Source of the DNA: Dasypus novemcinctus
Lineage: Eukaryota; Chordata; Mammalia; Cingulata; Dasypodidae
Assembly (NCBI RefSeq): GCF_030445035.2
Contig: NC_080695.1
Span: forward strand, 620,001 to 684,000
Direction: 5' to 3'
Length of the DNA stretch: 64,000 nucleotides
Within the stretch, counting starts at the first letter, position 1. Each line of letters opens with the position of its first letter. Positions 12,669-25,918 of this stretch are shown here, in pieces. The notes under the pieces were generated by a model. That model did no database searches and was not told where the DNA came from. It was given only the letters and a program-made list of their open reading frames with translations. Made by a program: the position numbers and the translations under genes.

Positions 12669-15600
12669 AAAACCCTATGTGATGCGTCAAAACTGTACTG
12701 AGAGGGAAATTCATACCCATAAATGCATATATCAAAGAAAAAGAAAGAGCTACAAATGAAGACCTAAACACACACCTGGAGGAATTAGAAACAGAACAAC
12801 AAGCTAACCCCAGAGGAAGTAGAAAGAAGAAAACAACAAGAACTAGAGCAGAACAGTGTGAAAGAGAGAATAAGAAAGCACTAGAAAAATACACACAAGC
12901 AAAAGCTTGTTCTTCAAGAAGATCAATAAAATAAAAAAACTCAGCTAGACTAGCAAAGAAGAATAGAGAGAAGATGCAAGTACACAAAAGGAGAAATGAG
13001 GAGGGGATGTCACCACTGGCCCTACAGAAATAAACAGTATCATAACAGGAGACTTTGAAAAATTATATGCCAACAAGAAGGACAATTCAGAGGAAATGGA
13101 TAAATTCCTAGAAACACGTAAGCAGCCTACATTAGCACCAGGAGAAACTGATGAACTTAACAGTCCAATCACAAATAAAGAGATAGAATCAGTCATTAAA
13201 AACCTCCCAACTGAGAAGAGCCCTGGGCCAGAGGCCTTCACGGGCGAATTCCACCAAACGTTCCGGAAAGAACTAACACCAATCCTGCTTAAATTCCTCC
13301 AGGAAATAGACATAGAAGGCACACTGCCTAACACTATGATGCCAACATTACCCTAATACCAAAGCCAAACAAAGATGCCACGAGAAAGGAAAATTACAGA
13401 CTAATCTCTCTAATGCACCTAGAAGCTAAAATCCTCAACAAAATACTTGCTAATCATATTCAACAACACACCAAACGAATTATATACTAAGACCAAGTGG
13501 GCTTCATCCTGGGTGTGCAAGGATACTTCAACATCAGAAAATCAATCAGTGTAACACATCACATAAACAGATCAAAAGAGAACAATCACATGACCCCCTC
13601 TGTAGATACAAAAACATTTGACAAAATACAGCACCCTTTCCTGATAAATACACTGCGAAAGATAGGAATAGAAGGAAACTTTCTCAACATGATAAAGGGT
13701 ATAAATAAAAAAACCCACTGCTCACATATACAATGGTGAAATCCTGAAAGTTTTCCCTCTAAGATTGGGAGCAACACAAGGATGCCCACTATCACCCCAC
13801 CTCTTTAACATAGTGTTAGAACTTGCTCAAGGACTGAGGCAAGAAAAAGATATAAAAGGAATCCAAATTGGAATGGAAGAAGTAAAAATTTCACTGTTTG
13901 CTGATGACATGACCCTATGCATAGAATACCTGAGAAATCTCCAACAAAGCTTCTAGAACAGGTACATGAGTTCAGAAAAGTCTCAGGGTATAAGATCAAT
14001 GCACAAAAATCAGTAGCATTTCTGTAGACCAATAATGAGCAATCTGAGGAGGAAAGCAAGAGAGAAATGCAATTTACATTGTAACTAAAAAAATTCAAAT
14101 ACTAGGAATAAATTTGCCTAAAGATGTACCTGACTTATACACAGAAAATGACACAACACTGTGAAAGGAAATCAAAGATTTAAATAAATGGAAGAATATT
14201 CCCTGTTCATGGATAGGAAGACTAAATATCGTTAAGATGTCTATACTACCCAAACTAATCTACAGACGTAATGCAATCCCAATAAAAATCAACAGCATTC
14301 TTTTTTGGCATTGGAAAAACAATGAAATGTATTTGGAAGGGCAGGTGGCCCTGAATAGCCAAAGACATACTGAAAAATAATAATGAAATCAGAGGAATCA
14401 CACTACCTGACTTGAAAGGATACTAAAAAGCCATAGTGGTCAAAAGTGCGTGGCAGTGGCACAAGGATAGACCTACTGACCTATGGAAGATAACTGAGAG
14501 TTCTGGCATAGATCCTCACAGATACAGTCATCTGATGTTCAGCAAGGACACCAAGCCCACTCAGCTGGGAGAGAATGGCTTCTTCAAGAAATGGTGCTTG
14601 GAGAACTGGGTATCCATATCCAAAAGAATGAGAGAGGAACACCAACTCACACTTTATACAAATATCAACTCAAATGGATCAAAGATCTAAATAGAAGAGC
14701 CAGGACCATAAAAACCTTGGAAGATAACATAGGGAAGCATTTTTGAACATTGTAATAGGAAATTGTTTCATGAACTTCACACCCAAAGCGGGACCAGCGA
14801 AAGAAAAAATAGATAGATGGGACCTCCTCAAAATTAAAACCTTTTGCATGTCAAAATAGTTTGTCAAGAAAATGAAGACAGCCTACACAATGGGAGAAAA
14901 TATTTGGTAACCATACACCTGATAGGGGCCTATATATCCAGCGTATAGAAAGAAACCCTATATCTCTAAAGTAAAAAGACAAACAACCCATTTAAGAAAT
15001 GGGCAAGTGATTTATTTGAACAGATGCTTCTCCAAAGAAGAAATAGAAATGGATAAAAACACATGAAAAGATGTTAAACATCACAAGCTATTAGGGAAAT
15101 GGAAAAAAAAACTACAGTGAGATACCATCTTACACCCATGAGACTGGCAGTTATTAAAAAAAGAGAGCACTACAAGTGTTGGAGGGGAGGTGGAGGAATG
15201 GGAACCCTCACCCACTGCTGGTGGGAATGTAGAATGGTCCAGCCATTGTAGAGGACAATTTGTCCATTCCTCAGAAAACTAACTATAGAACTGCCGTATG
15301 ATCCAGCAATTCCACTGAATTGAAAGCAAGGACACACACAGATATATGCACACCACTGTTCTGAGCAGCATTATTCAGTATTGCCAAAAGTTGGAATCAA
15401 CCCAAATGCCCATCAACAGGTGAATGGATCAACAAAATGTGGTATATACATACAATGGAATACCGCTCAGCTCTAAGAAGGAATGCAGTGTTAACACATG
15501 GATGACACTTGAAGACCTTATGTTGAGTGAAGCAAGCCAGGCATTGAAGGACAAATATTCCATGACCTCTCTGATATGAATTAAGCAGTTCAAGCTGACT

Positions 15601-16045
15601 CAGAGATCTAGAGACTGGAAGACAGGGTTACAGGACAAAGAAAAGGAGAAGTCTGTGAGCCAATGCAGATATTGGTGAAATGTATGATAAGATAGAAGTG
15701 AGCAGTTGTGCAGTGAAGGGCTATGACAGGGGTGTGGGGATATGTTGGGTTGGGTGGTGCAAGCTTGACAGGGGGCTAGGTTGGGGAGGGTGGGTTGGAT
15801 TGCCCAAGGAACTGGTGGAAGGGGTGGGGGAGGGAGCAGGTGAACACTGGGGATTGGCAGGTATGCGGTTGAAACTCTATTGTTGAGAAAGCTCATTTGG
15901 CAACATGACAAGGAAGGGCTACTGGTTTAGGGTGTTGGGAGGGGGCAATGAGGATAGGGCCACCTGCGGCAGGCTTCTAGAGAATGTGCGAGTGATCATT
16001 TTGTCCTAGCAGTTGTATCAGTGGGGGGAGACCCACATAATGAGC
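12669..16045 (+). mobile_element. L1 retrotransposon, 5'-truncated, ORF2 remnant plus 3' UTR start
   Basis: Translated pieces give reverse-transcriptase signatures: KSPGPEAFTGEF near 13,220, LFADDM at 13,897-13,914 (the YADD-type catalytic box), RQGCPLSP-like near 13,780 and the C-terminal EYRSA/MEYRSALR region near 15,460. Stops and frameshifts break it into at least five frames. The ORF2 end is near 15,570 and the UTR runs to about 16,045, where orientation flips. Confidence 0.88.
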
Positions 16046-17885
16046 AGGAACACATTTTGCAGCACTGCTGCACCACGTAGATAATAGTTTACCCTGTAGT
16101 TCACACTCTCCCCCAGCACATTCAGTGGGTCATGGCAGGATATATAAAGTCCAGCATCTGACCCTGCAATATCATTTAGGACAACCCAAAGTCCCAAAAA
16201 TGTCCCTGCATCACATCTCTCCTTCCCTCTCCCTGTCCTCAGCGACTACTGTGGCCACTTATTCCACCTCAGTGCTACAATTTCTTCTTTTTCTAGTCAC
16301 AAGAGTTTTAGAGTAGAATCTCAGTAAGTCTACTCTAATCCACATCTTTTTCCTCCATTCTGTGGACCTTTGGATGGTGATGTCCTCTCCACCTCCAGAT
16401 CAAGGGGGCTTAGCTTCCACATGGATGATGGATGCATTTCCTTTTCTTGTAGTTGTTGGCACTCTTGGTTCCCTGGTGCGGTGGTTGACTATCTTTACTT
16501 CCCTGTTAGCGGACCTGGGTAAGTCCAATGAACCAGAAAATAGGAGTCACAAATCTGCTGAGGCTCAGGGCCCAGCTGGCACATGTGCAGTCCAGAGATT
16601 CAAGTCCCAAGTAAGCACCATTCCTAGTGCCAACCACAGGTTCAGGAGAAGTGACAGCAGAGGCATGTGTAGGAAGGTCATATCTGAGTCCAGCGCCATC
16701 ACGCTCAGGAGCACAAATTCCACAGTACAGCCTTCTGACATGGCACAGAACTCCAAATCCATCTGCCATGACCACATACCCTGTGGATCTCCGTAGCCTT
16801 CAGGAGAGCCAGCACCTAGGGTTATATCTACTTTGGCTCTCTCTGGGGTCCTGCTAGGTGTGCATAAGGGCGGCCCCTCTGATGACCTCCCGACTCTTTT
16901 TGAAGACTCGTGGCCATATAAACTCATTTGTCTCTGCTCTTTCCACTTCCATTCAAGATGAAAAAGCAGTTTTTAAGACTTGATCCAACCTGTAGGCTGA
17001 GATATTCTGCTGCTCTGAGTTTACCCTTTTATTCAATGTCTCTTTCTGGTTGCATCACCAGGTAGTGAATGGTAATAATTCCTCGGTGCCAGGGAGGCTC
17101 ATCCGCAGGAGTCATGTCCCACACTGGGGGGAAGGCAATGCATCTACATGCTGAGTTAGGCTTAGAGAGAGGCCACATTAGAGCAACACGGAGGCTCCCA
17201 GGAGGTAACTCTTAGGCACCCTGCAGCTCTAGGCCTAGTGCATATTTCAGGCACACAGGCTCCTAAGCACAGTCATCAGTATCAAGGGCTTGTTTGTAAC
17301 TACTATAAAAATACACAACATGTATCATAACATATTTATGTCCTCTATATACGTGCTCAGGAGATCTCCCCCCCACTCATTGCCACCCGACACCAGTGTT
17401 CCTCCCCTGCCATAGTTGAACCTCTCTGTGTCCAAAACTTCTTCAACAATGAAGCCTAACATACTGCCAAATTCACTTCATAGGAAATGGAAATATAGTG
17501 CTGGGTCTGAAATTTAGAAATACTAAAATAAAGTAAAACTAAATTGGTGTATTAATAAAATGAAAAATGTTATAAAGATGTGTTTAAAATATTTTGCCTT
17601 TCATCACTGTAATAAGTGTTGCCCTGTATGTACAGTGGCAAGGCACTTTCTTTCATTTCTTCCTCAGTGTCTATATCCTTTCTTTTTTTTTTCTAATTTT
17701 TAATTTTGTCTTCAAAAGAGTTTTAGATCACAGTAATTCACATACGCCATGTAAGGGGCTCCCTTATATCCAACATCAAACCCTTCCCCCTTTCCCCAGC
17801 CATGATCTTTTTACATGTCCATGTCATACTTGCTGCAGCTGGTGTACAAATTTCAAAATATAGCTATCAAACATGGTTCCATTTT
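16046..17885 (-). mobile_element. L1 3' UTR segment, inverted relative to flanks
   Basis: Reads as the reverse complement of the L1 3' UTR: shares phrases such as ttggttccctggtgcggtgg, cttagcttccacatggatga and gcatctacatgctgagttag with 23,200-23,740 and 46,900-47,700. It is bounded on both sides by L1 3' UTR in forward orientation, the shape left by twin priming or by insertion of one L1 into another. Confidence 0.75.
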
Positions 17886-18172
17886 GGTTTACATTATCTG
17901 CAAAATGTGTTCACCGAGTGTGATGAGTGTGCCACAGTGTAGCAGGAGGTTGTTGGTGTGCGAGGAGTGGGGTGGGGGGTTGGGGGATATACGGGAACCT
18001 CTTATATTTTTTAATGTAATATTTTTTGTGATGTTTATATCTTCAGAAAAATACAATTTACAAAATGATAGGGTGGGGGGATGGGGTGGGGTTATATGGG
18101 AACCTCTTAGGTTTTTTGTTTTCTTAGGTTTTTAAATGTAACATTCTTTGTGATCTATTAACTTTAATAAAA
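17886..18172 (+). mobile_element. L1 3' terminus
   Basis: Forward orientation tail (gggaacctcttatattttt, aatgtaatattttttgtgat, A-rich end), with a partial duplicate of the terminal 100 bp (from 18,070). Confidence 0.75.
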
Positions 18173-19484
18173 AAAAACTGTAAAAAATGAAAATAAATTA
18201 CAAGGTGACATGGAAAAAATAAAACTCAGTAAATGAGCACACATACACAAAATAAAAATGAAAAATAATGAGTGGGAAGGAGTTGGACTCCCCTCCCAGG
18301 GAGGCCCAATGTGTTCCCAAACAGTGGGAGGGCGTCTCCCGAGAGCATGGGCGGCTCCTACAGGGGAGGACAGGCCAGTGTGTCCAGCCCTCAGCGCTGT
18401 TGCAAGTGTCTATGAAACTTGTCCTTCCAGGAGTCAAGCCTGGTGGTCCCCATAGGCCCAAGGGGAGGGGGAGGGAGGAGTGAAATAGATGGAAGAGGGG
18501 GTAGTTAGGGGGCAGTGGAAGTGCTCTGCCTGATCTTGCCATGATGGATACAGGCCATGCTGAATTTCATAAAAAATGTACAAAAGCGTATGGTCTAAAA
18601 TGTAAACCATAATGTGAACTAATGACCATGGTTAGTAGCTATTTTTTAATAATTGTACATCAATTGTCACAAATGTACCACCCACATATAAAAAGGTTAT
18701 TACTAAGGAAGGAGGAAAGGGAGATGAGGTTGGGAATCCCCTATGTTCTGTTTGTGACTTTACCGTGACCTAAAACTTCTTTGAAGACAAAATGTAAAAA
18801 AGTAAGACACTGAGGAAGAAATGGAAGAAAATGCCACTGTACATACTGGGCAATAGTTTTTACAGTGATGGAAGGCAAAAGATGCAAAAATTTTTAAAAT
18901 AGTTTTCATTGTTTTAATACCCCAATTTTTAAACTTTATTTTAGTTTTAGTTTTTCTAAATTATTATGTATTTTATTTCTTATTTTAAATCTACCATTAC
19001 TCTCTCATTTTCCTATTAATTGAATTTGGCAATATTCTTTGCTTCACTTTTTAAGAAGTTTTGAATCACAAAAGGTTTACAACTATGGCAGGGGAGGATC
19101 ATCGGTGTGGGGTGTCAGTGACGGGGTCTCATGGGGGGAAGTTCACCTGGGCATACATGTAAGGCATATAAATACCATCTAAAGTACATCAGGCATTGCC
19201 ACAGTGGGTGGAGACTCATACAACAACCAAAAGAATATCAAATTCCCATCCTGGGGAGCCCTGCCACATTCTCTAATGAAACAGCAACACTCCGCCAAGT
19301 ACAGGGGCAATGACTAGTGAAGAAGGGTGGTGCACTGATGGGCCCTAGACACTGACAACTCTGCTTATGAGCCTTTTGCTCTTGAAATTGCAACTTAGCT
19401 TAGTGTCGTAGGGTGCCCAAGAGTCACCTCCTAAGAGCCTCCGTGGTGTTCAAATGTGGCCTCTCTTTAAGCCAAACTCAGCTT
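18173..19484 (+). repeat. L1-derived 3' UTR pieces and AT-rich filler
   Basis: 18,173-18,430 is the reverse complement of 63,770-64,000. 18,520-18,812 repeats 1,390-1,680. 18,831-19,040 is AT-rich and unassigned. 19,041-19,484 resembles L1 3' UTR, reading the reverse complement of the 47,650-47,720 phrases (gtggcctctctttaagccaa). No gene is seen. Confidence 0.6.
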
Positions 19485-22400
19485 TTTTATTTTTATATTT
19501 TTTATTGAAGTATATCATTCATACATGAAAACACATAAACAATAATGTATAGTAAAGTTTGTGAACTTACAAAATAACGTACATAACATCACACTGGGGG
19601 CTCGTACCTCCACCCTCCACCTGCTCTTTGCTTGGTGTGAAACATTTCTTACAAACTATGCTAGAGCACTGTCAAAATATTACTACCAACTATACTCCTT
19701 ATCTTACATTTAGTGTCATTTCCCCCCAGCCCACACTATTTTTTTAAAATGTATTTTTGTTACAGATATTGTGAACTTGCAAAACAAACATACAGATGTG
19801 CAGATTTCCCATACAACTCCACACCCTGGTGGCACATTTGTTACAGATTATGAGATAATATCGTCAGAGTACTACCACCAATCATGGCCCATAGCATACA
19901 TTTCACACACTTTTTCCTTACACCTCCATTATCAACACAGCATAGCCTGGCGTTAATGCAAGAATATTATAATATTGCTGCTAATCACAGTCTATGGGTC
20001 ACACCAATTGTAGTTCTCCCATGTTTCTGCAGATTCCCATCACCCTGCACTAGTGATGTGCGTCTGTTCTAGTTCACAGGACTCTCTTGCATTTGTATCC
20101 TTTACCACAATTCTCAACCACCTCTGAGTTCACTGTGTTATTCAGTCCCTAGATTATTCTTTAGCTTTCTACTGACATTTACTTCCCCAGACTACCTTTT
20201 TCAGTCACAATCCCATTTATAAATCAGTTGTTACTCACTGTAATGTGTTACTATCAACTCTATCCATCTCCACACTTTTACAGTCCAGTTAATTAAAACT
20301 TCTAATTAAAACTTCTATGTACATTGAGCATCCATAGTTCTTCTCAACCCTCCCCTCATCTCCTTATAACCTATAATCTAGGTTTTAATTCCATGTGTTT
20401 ATTATTTATATTTAGTTCATATTAATGAGACCATGCAATATTTGTCCTTTTGTGTCTGGCTTATTTTGCTTGGTACAATATCTTCAAGACTCATCCATGC
20501 TATCACATTAGTCCCAATTTCATTTCTTCTTATTGCAGCATAGTATTCCATCATGCGTATATACCACATTTTGTTTATCCATTCATTGGTGGATGGACAC
20601 TTGGGTTGTTTCCATAATTGTGAACAACAACTCTAGGAACATTGGCGTGCAGATGTCTGTTCGTGTCATAGTTTTTGTTCTTCTGGATATATTCCTAGAA
20701 GAGGAATTGCTGGATCATATGGCAGTTCTATATTAACTTCATGAGGAACTGCCAAAGTGTCTTCCACAGAGGCTGCACCATTTTACACTCCCACCAAGAG
20801 CGAAGGAGTGTTCCTATTTCTCCACATCCTCTCCTGCACTTACTGTTGCCTGTTTTTATAATAATGGCTACTCTCTGTGGTGTTGGATGATATCTCATTG
20901 TTTTAGTTTGCATTTCCCTAATAGCTAGTGATATGGAATATTTTTTCATGTGCTTTTTGGCTATTTGTATGTCCTCTTTGGAGAAATGTCTATGTACATC
21001 TTTTGCCCATTTTTAAATTAGATTCCTTGCTCTTTTATTGTTGAGTTGTATGATCTCTTTATACAGAATGGAAATCAAACCCTTATCAAAAAATGGTTTC
21101 CACGGACTTGGCCCAGTGGTTGGGGCGTCCGTCTGCCACATGGGAGGCTCGTGGTTCAAACCCTGGACCTCCTTGACCCGTGTGCAGCTGGCCCATGCGC
21201 GGTGCTGATGCGCGCAAGGAGTGCCCTGCCACGCAGGGGTGTCACCCGTGTAGGGATGTCCCCTGCGTAGGGGAGCCCCGCCCGCAAGGTTTCCAAATAT
21301 TTCCGCACATGGACTGGGCTGCCTTTTCACCTTGATGAAGGCCTTTGAATCACAGAAATGTTTAAGAGTGAGGAGGTCACATTTATCCATGTTTTCTTTA
21401 ATTGCTCATGCTTTTGGTTTAAGGTTTAAGAATCCACCACCTACCACCAGTTCCTGAAGATGTTTCCCTACATTTTCTTCTAGGAGCTTTATTGTACTTC
21501 CTTTTCTATTTAGGTATTTGATCCATTTTGAGTTAAGGTTTGTATAAGCTGTGAGGTAGCAGCCTTCTTTCTTTCTTTTGGCTATGGATATGCAGTTCTC
21601 CCAACACCATTGTTTGAATAAACTGTCTGCCCCAACTGGGAGGGTTGGACAGGCTTGTCAACAATCACTGGGCCATAGATGTGAGGGTCTGTTTCTAAAC
21701 CATCAATCTGGTTCCACTGGTCTATGTGTCTATCTTTATGCCAATACTGTGCTTTTTTTGGCCACTGTAGCTAGATACTATGATTTAAAATCTGGAAGTG
21801 AGAGTCTCCAACTAGACTTTTCCTTTTTAAGATGTTTCTGGCTATTTGGGGCCTCTTACCATTTCAGATAAATTTGATAATTGTGTTTTCTATTTGCTTA
21901 CAAAATGCTTGTGGAATTTTTATTGGGATTGCATTGAATCTGATATCAATTTGGGTAGAATTGACATCTTAATGATATTTAGTCTTCTGATCATGAGCAT
22001 GGAATAGTCTTCCAATTATTTAGGTCTCTTTTTATTTCTTTTAGCAATGCATTATAGTTTTCTGAATATAAGTGGTTTGCACCTTTGGTTAAGTTTATAC
22101 CTAAATATATAATTCTTTCAGTTGTTATTGTACATGGAATTTTTTCCCTGACTTCCTCCTCAGATTGTACATTATTAGTGTATAGAAACACCACTGATTT
22201 TTGCATATTGATCTTGTATCCTGACACTCTACTAAAATAATTTCTTACCTCTAGCAGCTTTGTTGTCGATTTTTTGGGATGTTCTAAATATACAGTCATA
22301 TCATCTGCAAATAGTGAAAGTTATAATTCTTCATTTCCCATTTGGATGCCTTTTATTTCTTTTTCTTGCCTGATTGCTCTAGCTAGAACCTCTAGCTCTA

Positions 22401-22955
22401 TATTGAACAACAATGGTGACAGTGGGCCTCCTTGTCTTGTCCCTGATCTGAATGGGAAACTTTTAGTTTTTCACCATTGAGTACAATGTTGGCTGTGGGT
22501 TTTTCATATATGGCCTTACCATAGTAGGATGATTTCCTTTAATTCCTATTTTTTGTAGTATTTCTACCAAGGAAGGATGCTGTATTTTGTCAAATGCCTT
22601 GTCTGCATCAATTGATAAGATCATGTGATTTTCTTCTTTGGTTTATTACTGTGGTGTATTATGCTGATGGATCTGCTTGTGTTGAACCGGTCTTGCATGC
22701 CTGGTATAATACCCCACTTGATCATGATGGATAATTCTTTTAATGTGTTCTTGGACTTGATTGGCAAGAATTTTACTGAGGATTTTTGCATCTGTATTCA
22801 CTAGAGAAATGGGTCTGTAATTTTCTTTATCTGCAATATCTTTATCTGGCTTTGGTATTAGGGTGAAAATAGCTTCAAAGAATGTGTTTGGTAGCATTCC
22901 TTCTTGTTGAATTTTTTGGAAGACCTTGAGTAAGATTGGTACTAAATCTTTCTTT
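19485..22955 (-). mobile_element. L1 retrotransposon, minus strand, 5'-truncated
   Basis: The 3' UTR at 19,485-20,400 contains two related units of about 250 bp (from 19,490 and 19,745), then ORF2 read on the minus strand with C-terminal signatures ([16 protein letters not shown] at 20,870-20,930, [11 protein letters not shown]) back to [14 protein letters not shown] near 22,830. Many stops. A SINE interrupts it at 21,103-21,287. Confidence 0.88.
21103..21287 (+). mobile_element. DAS SINE, 3'-truncated, in L1
   Basis: tRNA-like head with A box TGGCCCAGTGG and B box GGTTCAAACCC, followed by the DAS body. Flanked by direct repeats ggtttcca at 21,095-21,102 and 21,288-21,295. The A-rich tail is missing. 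Confidence 0.85.
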
Positions 22956-23760
22956 ATTATATTATTATTATATATACATATTTTAATTAAAGTTAATAGA
23001 TCACAACTTATGTGACATTAAAAAACATAAACACATAAAGAACATGACGTTCACATATAACCCACTCCCCACCCCCACCACATCATTTTTGTAAGTTGTA
23101 TTTTTTGAAGATACATACATCACAAAAAAATATTACATTAAAATTATAAGAGGTTCCTGCATGCCCCCCACCCCCCACCCCTCTCTTCCCACATCCACTA
23201 CTTCGCCCATAATTGTGGCACACTCATCCCACTTGGTGAACACATTTTGGGGCACTGCTGCGCCACATAGATAACAGTTTACTCTGTAGTTCACACTCTC
23301 CCCCAGTACATTCATTGGGTTAAGGCAGGATGGATAAAGTCCAGCATCTGACCTTGCAATATCATTTAGGACAACGCAAAATCCCAAAAATGCCCCACAT
23401 CACAGCTCTTCTATCCTCTCCTTGCCCTCAGCAAGTACTGTGGCCACTTTCTCCACCTTGATGTTAAAATTTCTTCTGTTACTTGTCACAATAGTTTAAT
23501 AGTAGAATATCAGTAAGTCCACTCCAGTCCATATTTTATTCCTCCATCCTGTGGACCCTGGGATGCTGATGTCCTCTTCACCTCTAGATCAAGAGGGGAC
23601 TTAACTTCCTCATGGATGATGGATGCAATTCCTCTGCTTGCAGTTGTAGGCACTCTTGATTCCCTGGTGTGGTGGTTGACCTTCTTCACCTCCCTGTTAG
23701 CTGACTTGGGTAAGACCAATGAACCAGAGGGCATCTCACCGTTGGGCACCTGTGGCTCCA
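22956..23760 (-). mobile_element. L1 3' UTR fragments
   Basis: Two 3' ends in minus orientation abut (about 22,956-23,115 and 23,116-23,760). The second carries the standard UTR phrases, for example agtattgtggccac-type and tccctggtgtggtggttgac, shared with 16,046-17,885. Confidence 0.75.
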
Positions 23761-24085
23761 CCTCCACCCCCAATAGGATAGGGGGGCTTTGGTGTCTCCA
23801 CAGCCTCTCTGGACAATGGTGGGTACTTTCAGCCAACAGGGACTGAACTGTCGGGTGCCTGTGGATCCAACCCCATGCCTTAAGAGAATAGAAGGGGGCT
23901 GGTGTTTCCTCAACCTCTCCAGGAACAGCAGGTATTCTCGGCTCTGCACGCTGCCCCTGCAGGCCCTCCATCTCAGGCATAGCTGGGGGGGCTTCACCTG
24001 TGCGGGCTCCCCTGGGGATGCCAGCCCTTTCCCCTCACCCAAATCCCACTGTCAGGAGCCGGGCAGAGGCAGAGGGGCTGCCCCC
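23761..24085. other. unassigned sequence between L1 pieces
   Basis: Mixed-composition DNA with no motif that I recognise. It may belong to the neighbouring L1 UTR or to the element whose arm follows. Confidence 0.4.
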
Positions 24086-24500
24086 CAAAAGAGAGACGTG
24101 GCCCTCAGCACGGGGCCTCCTTGGAAGCAGGTCCCGCAGGTGGCGTTAGCTCAGTGCAGAGGAGGTGGTCCTGGGCTGGGGCCCGGGTGGGGTCCTGGGG
24201 TGGGGGCCACCTATGTGTGGTCAGCAAGAGACTCACCTGAGACCCCAGGATACCAATAAAGTGAAAGTGAAAGTGCTGGAGAGAGCTAGTCCACGCATTC
24301 AGTAACAACAACAAAAACAACAATGACAACGAAGACCGAGCGCCTGTGCTTATATAGATGAAATAGACTTTAAAAGGCACTAATAATGCACAATCTGATG
24401 AGGAAGTCAAGGGAAAAAATTCCATTGACAACAGCAACTGAAAGAACCAAATATTGAGGAATAAACTTAACCAAAGATGTAAAGCACTTGTATTCAGAAA
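24086..24500 (+). repeat. arm of inverted pair with 63,120-63,450
   Basis: The segment from gagagacgtggccctcagca through the CAACAACAACAAAAACAAC stretch and into L1 ORF2 sequence is the near reverse complement of 63,120-63,440. The same junction between non-L1 and L1 sequence is present in both copies. Confidence 0.8.
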
Positions 24501-25265
24501 ACTACATGTCATTGTTAAGAGTAATTTTAAAAAGACCTAAATAATTGGAAAAACATTCCACGCTCATGGATTGGAAGATGGGATATCGTTAGGATGTCAA
24601 TATACCCAAATTGATATACAGATTCAATGCAGTTCCATTAAAAATTCCACCAACATTTCTTTAAAGTTTTATTTATGTATTTCTCTCCCCTTTTGTACCC
24701 ACCCCGGTTGTCTGTTCTCTGTGTCTATTTACTGCATCTTCTTTGTCCACTTCTGTTGTTGTCAGCGGCATGGGAATCTGTGTTTCTTTATGTTGCATCG
24801 TCTTGTTGTGTCCGTTCTCTGTGTGTGTGGCACCATTCCTGAGCAGGCTGCACTTTTCTTTCATGCTGGGCGGATCTCGTTACAGGGCGCACTCCTTGCG
24901 CGTGGGGCTCCCATATGCGGGGGACACCCCTGCGTGGCACGGCACTCCTTGCGCGCATCAGCACTGCACATGGGCCAGCTCCACATGGGTCAAGGAGACC
25001 CAGGGTTTGAACCGCAGATCTCCCATGTGGTAGACGGACGCCCTAACCACTGGGCCAAGTCCGCCGCCATCCACCGACATTTTTTAAATAAATGGAAAAC
25101 ATGATTATCAAATTTATTTGGAAGGGTAAGGGATACCAAATAAACAGAAACATCCTAAAAAGGAAAGTGAGGTTGGAGAAATCCCACTTCCTGATTTTAA
25201 ATCACATTACCTAGCTACAGTGGTAAAAACAAAATGGTATTTCAAGAAAAGGGGGAAATGGAAAG
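24381..25265 (+). mobile_element. L1 ORF2 fragment
   Basis: Forward L1 ORF2 sequence (aaaacattccacgctcatgg, ttggaagggtaagg), split by the SINE at 24,661-25,078. Short, broken frames only. Confidence 0.8.
24661..25078 (-). mobile_element. DAS SINE, near full length
   Basis: Minus-strand copy: T-rich end at 24,661, DAS body, then B-box complement gggtttgaacc (25,005-25,020) and A-box complement cactgggccaag (25,048-25,060). Flanking imperfect direct repeats are caccaacatttctttaaa and caccgacattttttaaat. About 418 bp. Confidence 0.88.
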
Positions 25266-25872
25266 GACAAATTAGTTTATATGGCTAAGAGTCTCCAAAA
25301 AAGAGTCGGGAGGTCATCAGGGGGTGATGCTTACGCACACCTCAGCAGAGACAGCCAAGTAGATGGACACCCAGGTGCTGGTTCTCCTGAGGGCTGCAGG
25401 GGCCCACAGGTTCTACGGTCAAGGCAGATGGCTCTGGAGTTCAAGGCCATGTCAGTTGGCCCGACTTTGGAGTTTGTGTTCCTGAGTGTGATGGAGTTGG
25501 ACTCAGATATAACCTTTCTACATATGCCTCTTCTGTTACTTTTACTGGACCTGTGGTTGGCATTTGGATTGGTGTATACTCAGAAGGCCTGAATCTCTGA
25601 ACTGTGCATGAGACGCCAGGCCCTGGGTCTCAGCAGACTTGCAGCTCCTACCCTCTGGTTTCTTGGACTTACCCTGGCCAGCTAACAGGGAGGTGAAGAG
25701 GGTCAACCACCACAGCAGGGAGCCAAGAGTGCCTACAGCTGCAAGCAGGAGAATTGCATCCATCATCCATGTGGAATCTAAACCCTTCTTGATATAGAAG
25801 GGGACTGGACATAGCCATCCCTGTTGGAGATGTGGGCCCGAAGGGTACTGGGAATGAAAGAAAGAGAAAAAG

Positions 25873-25918
<46 letters not shown>

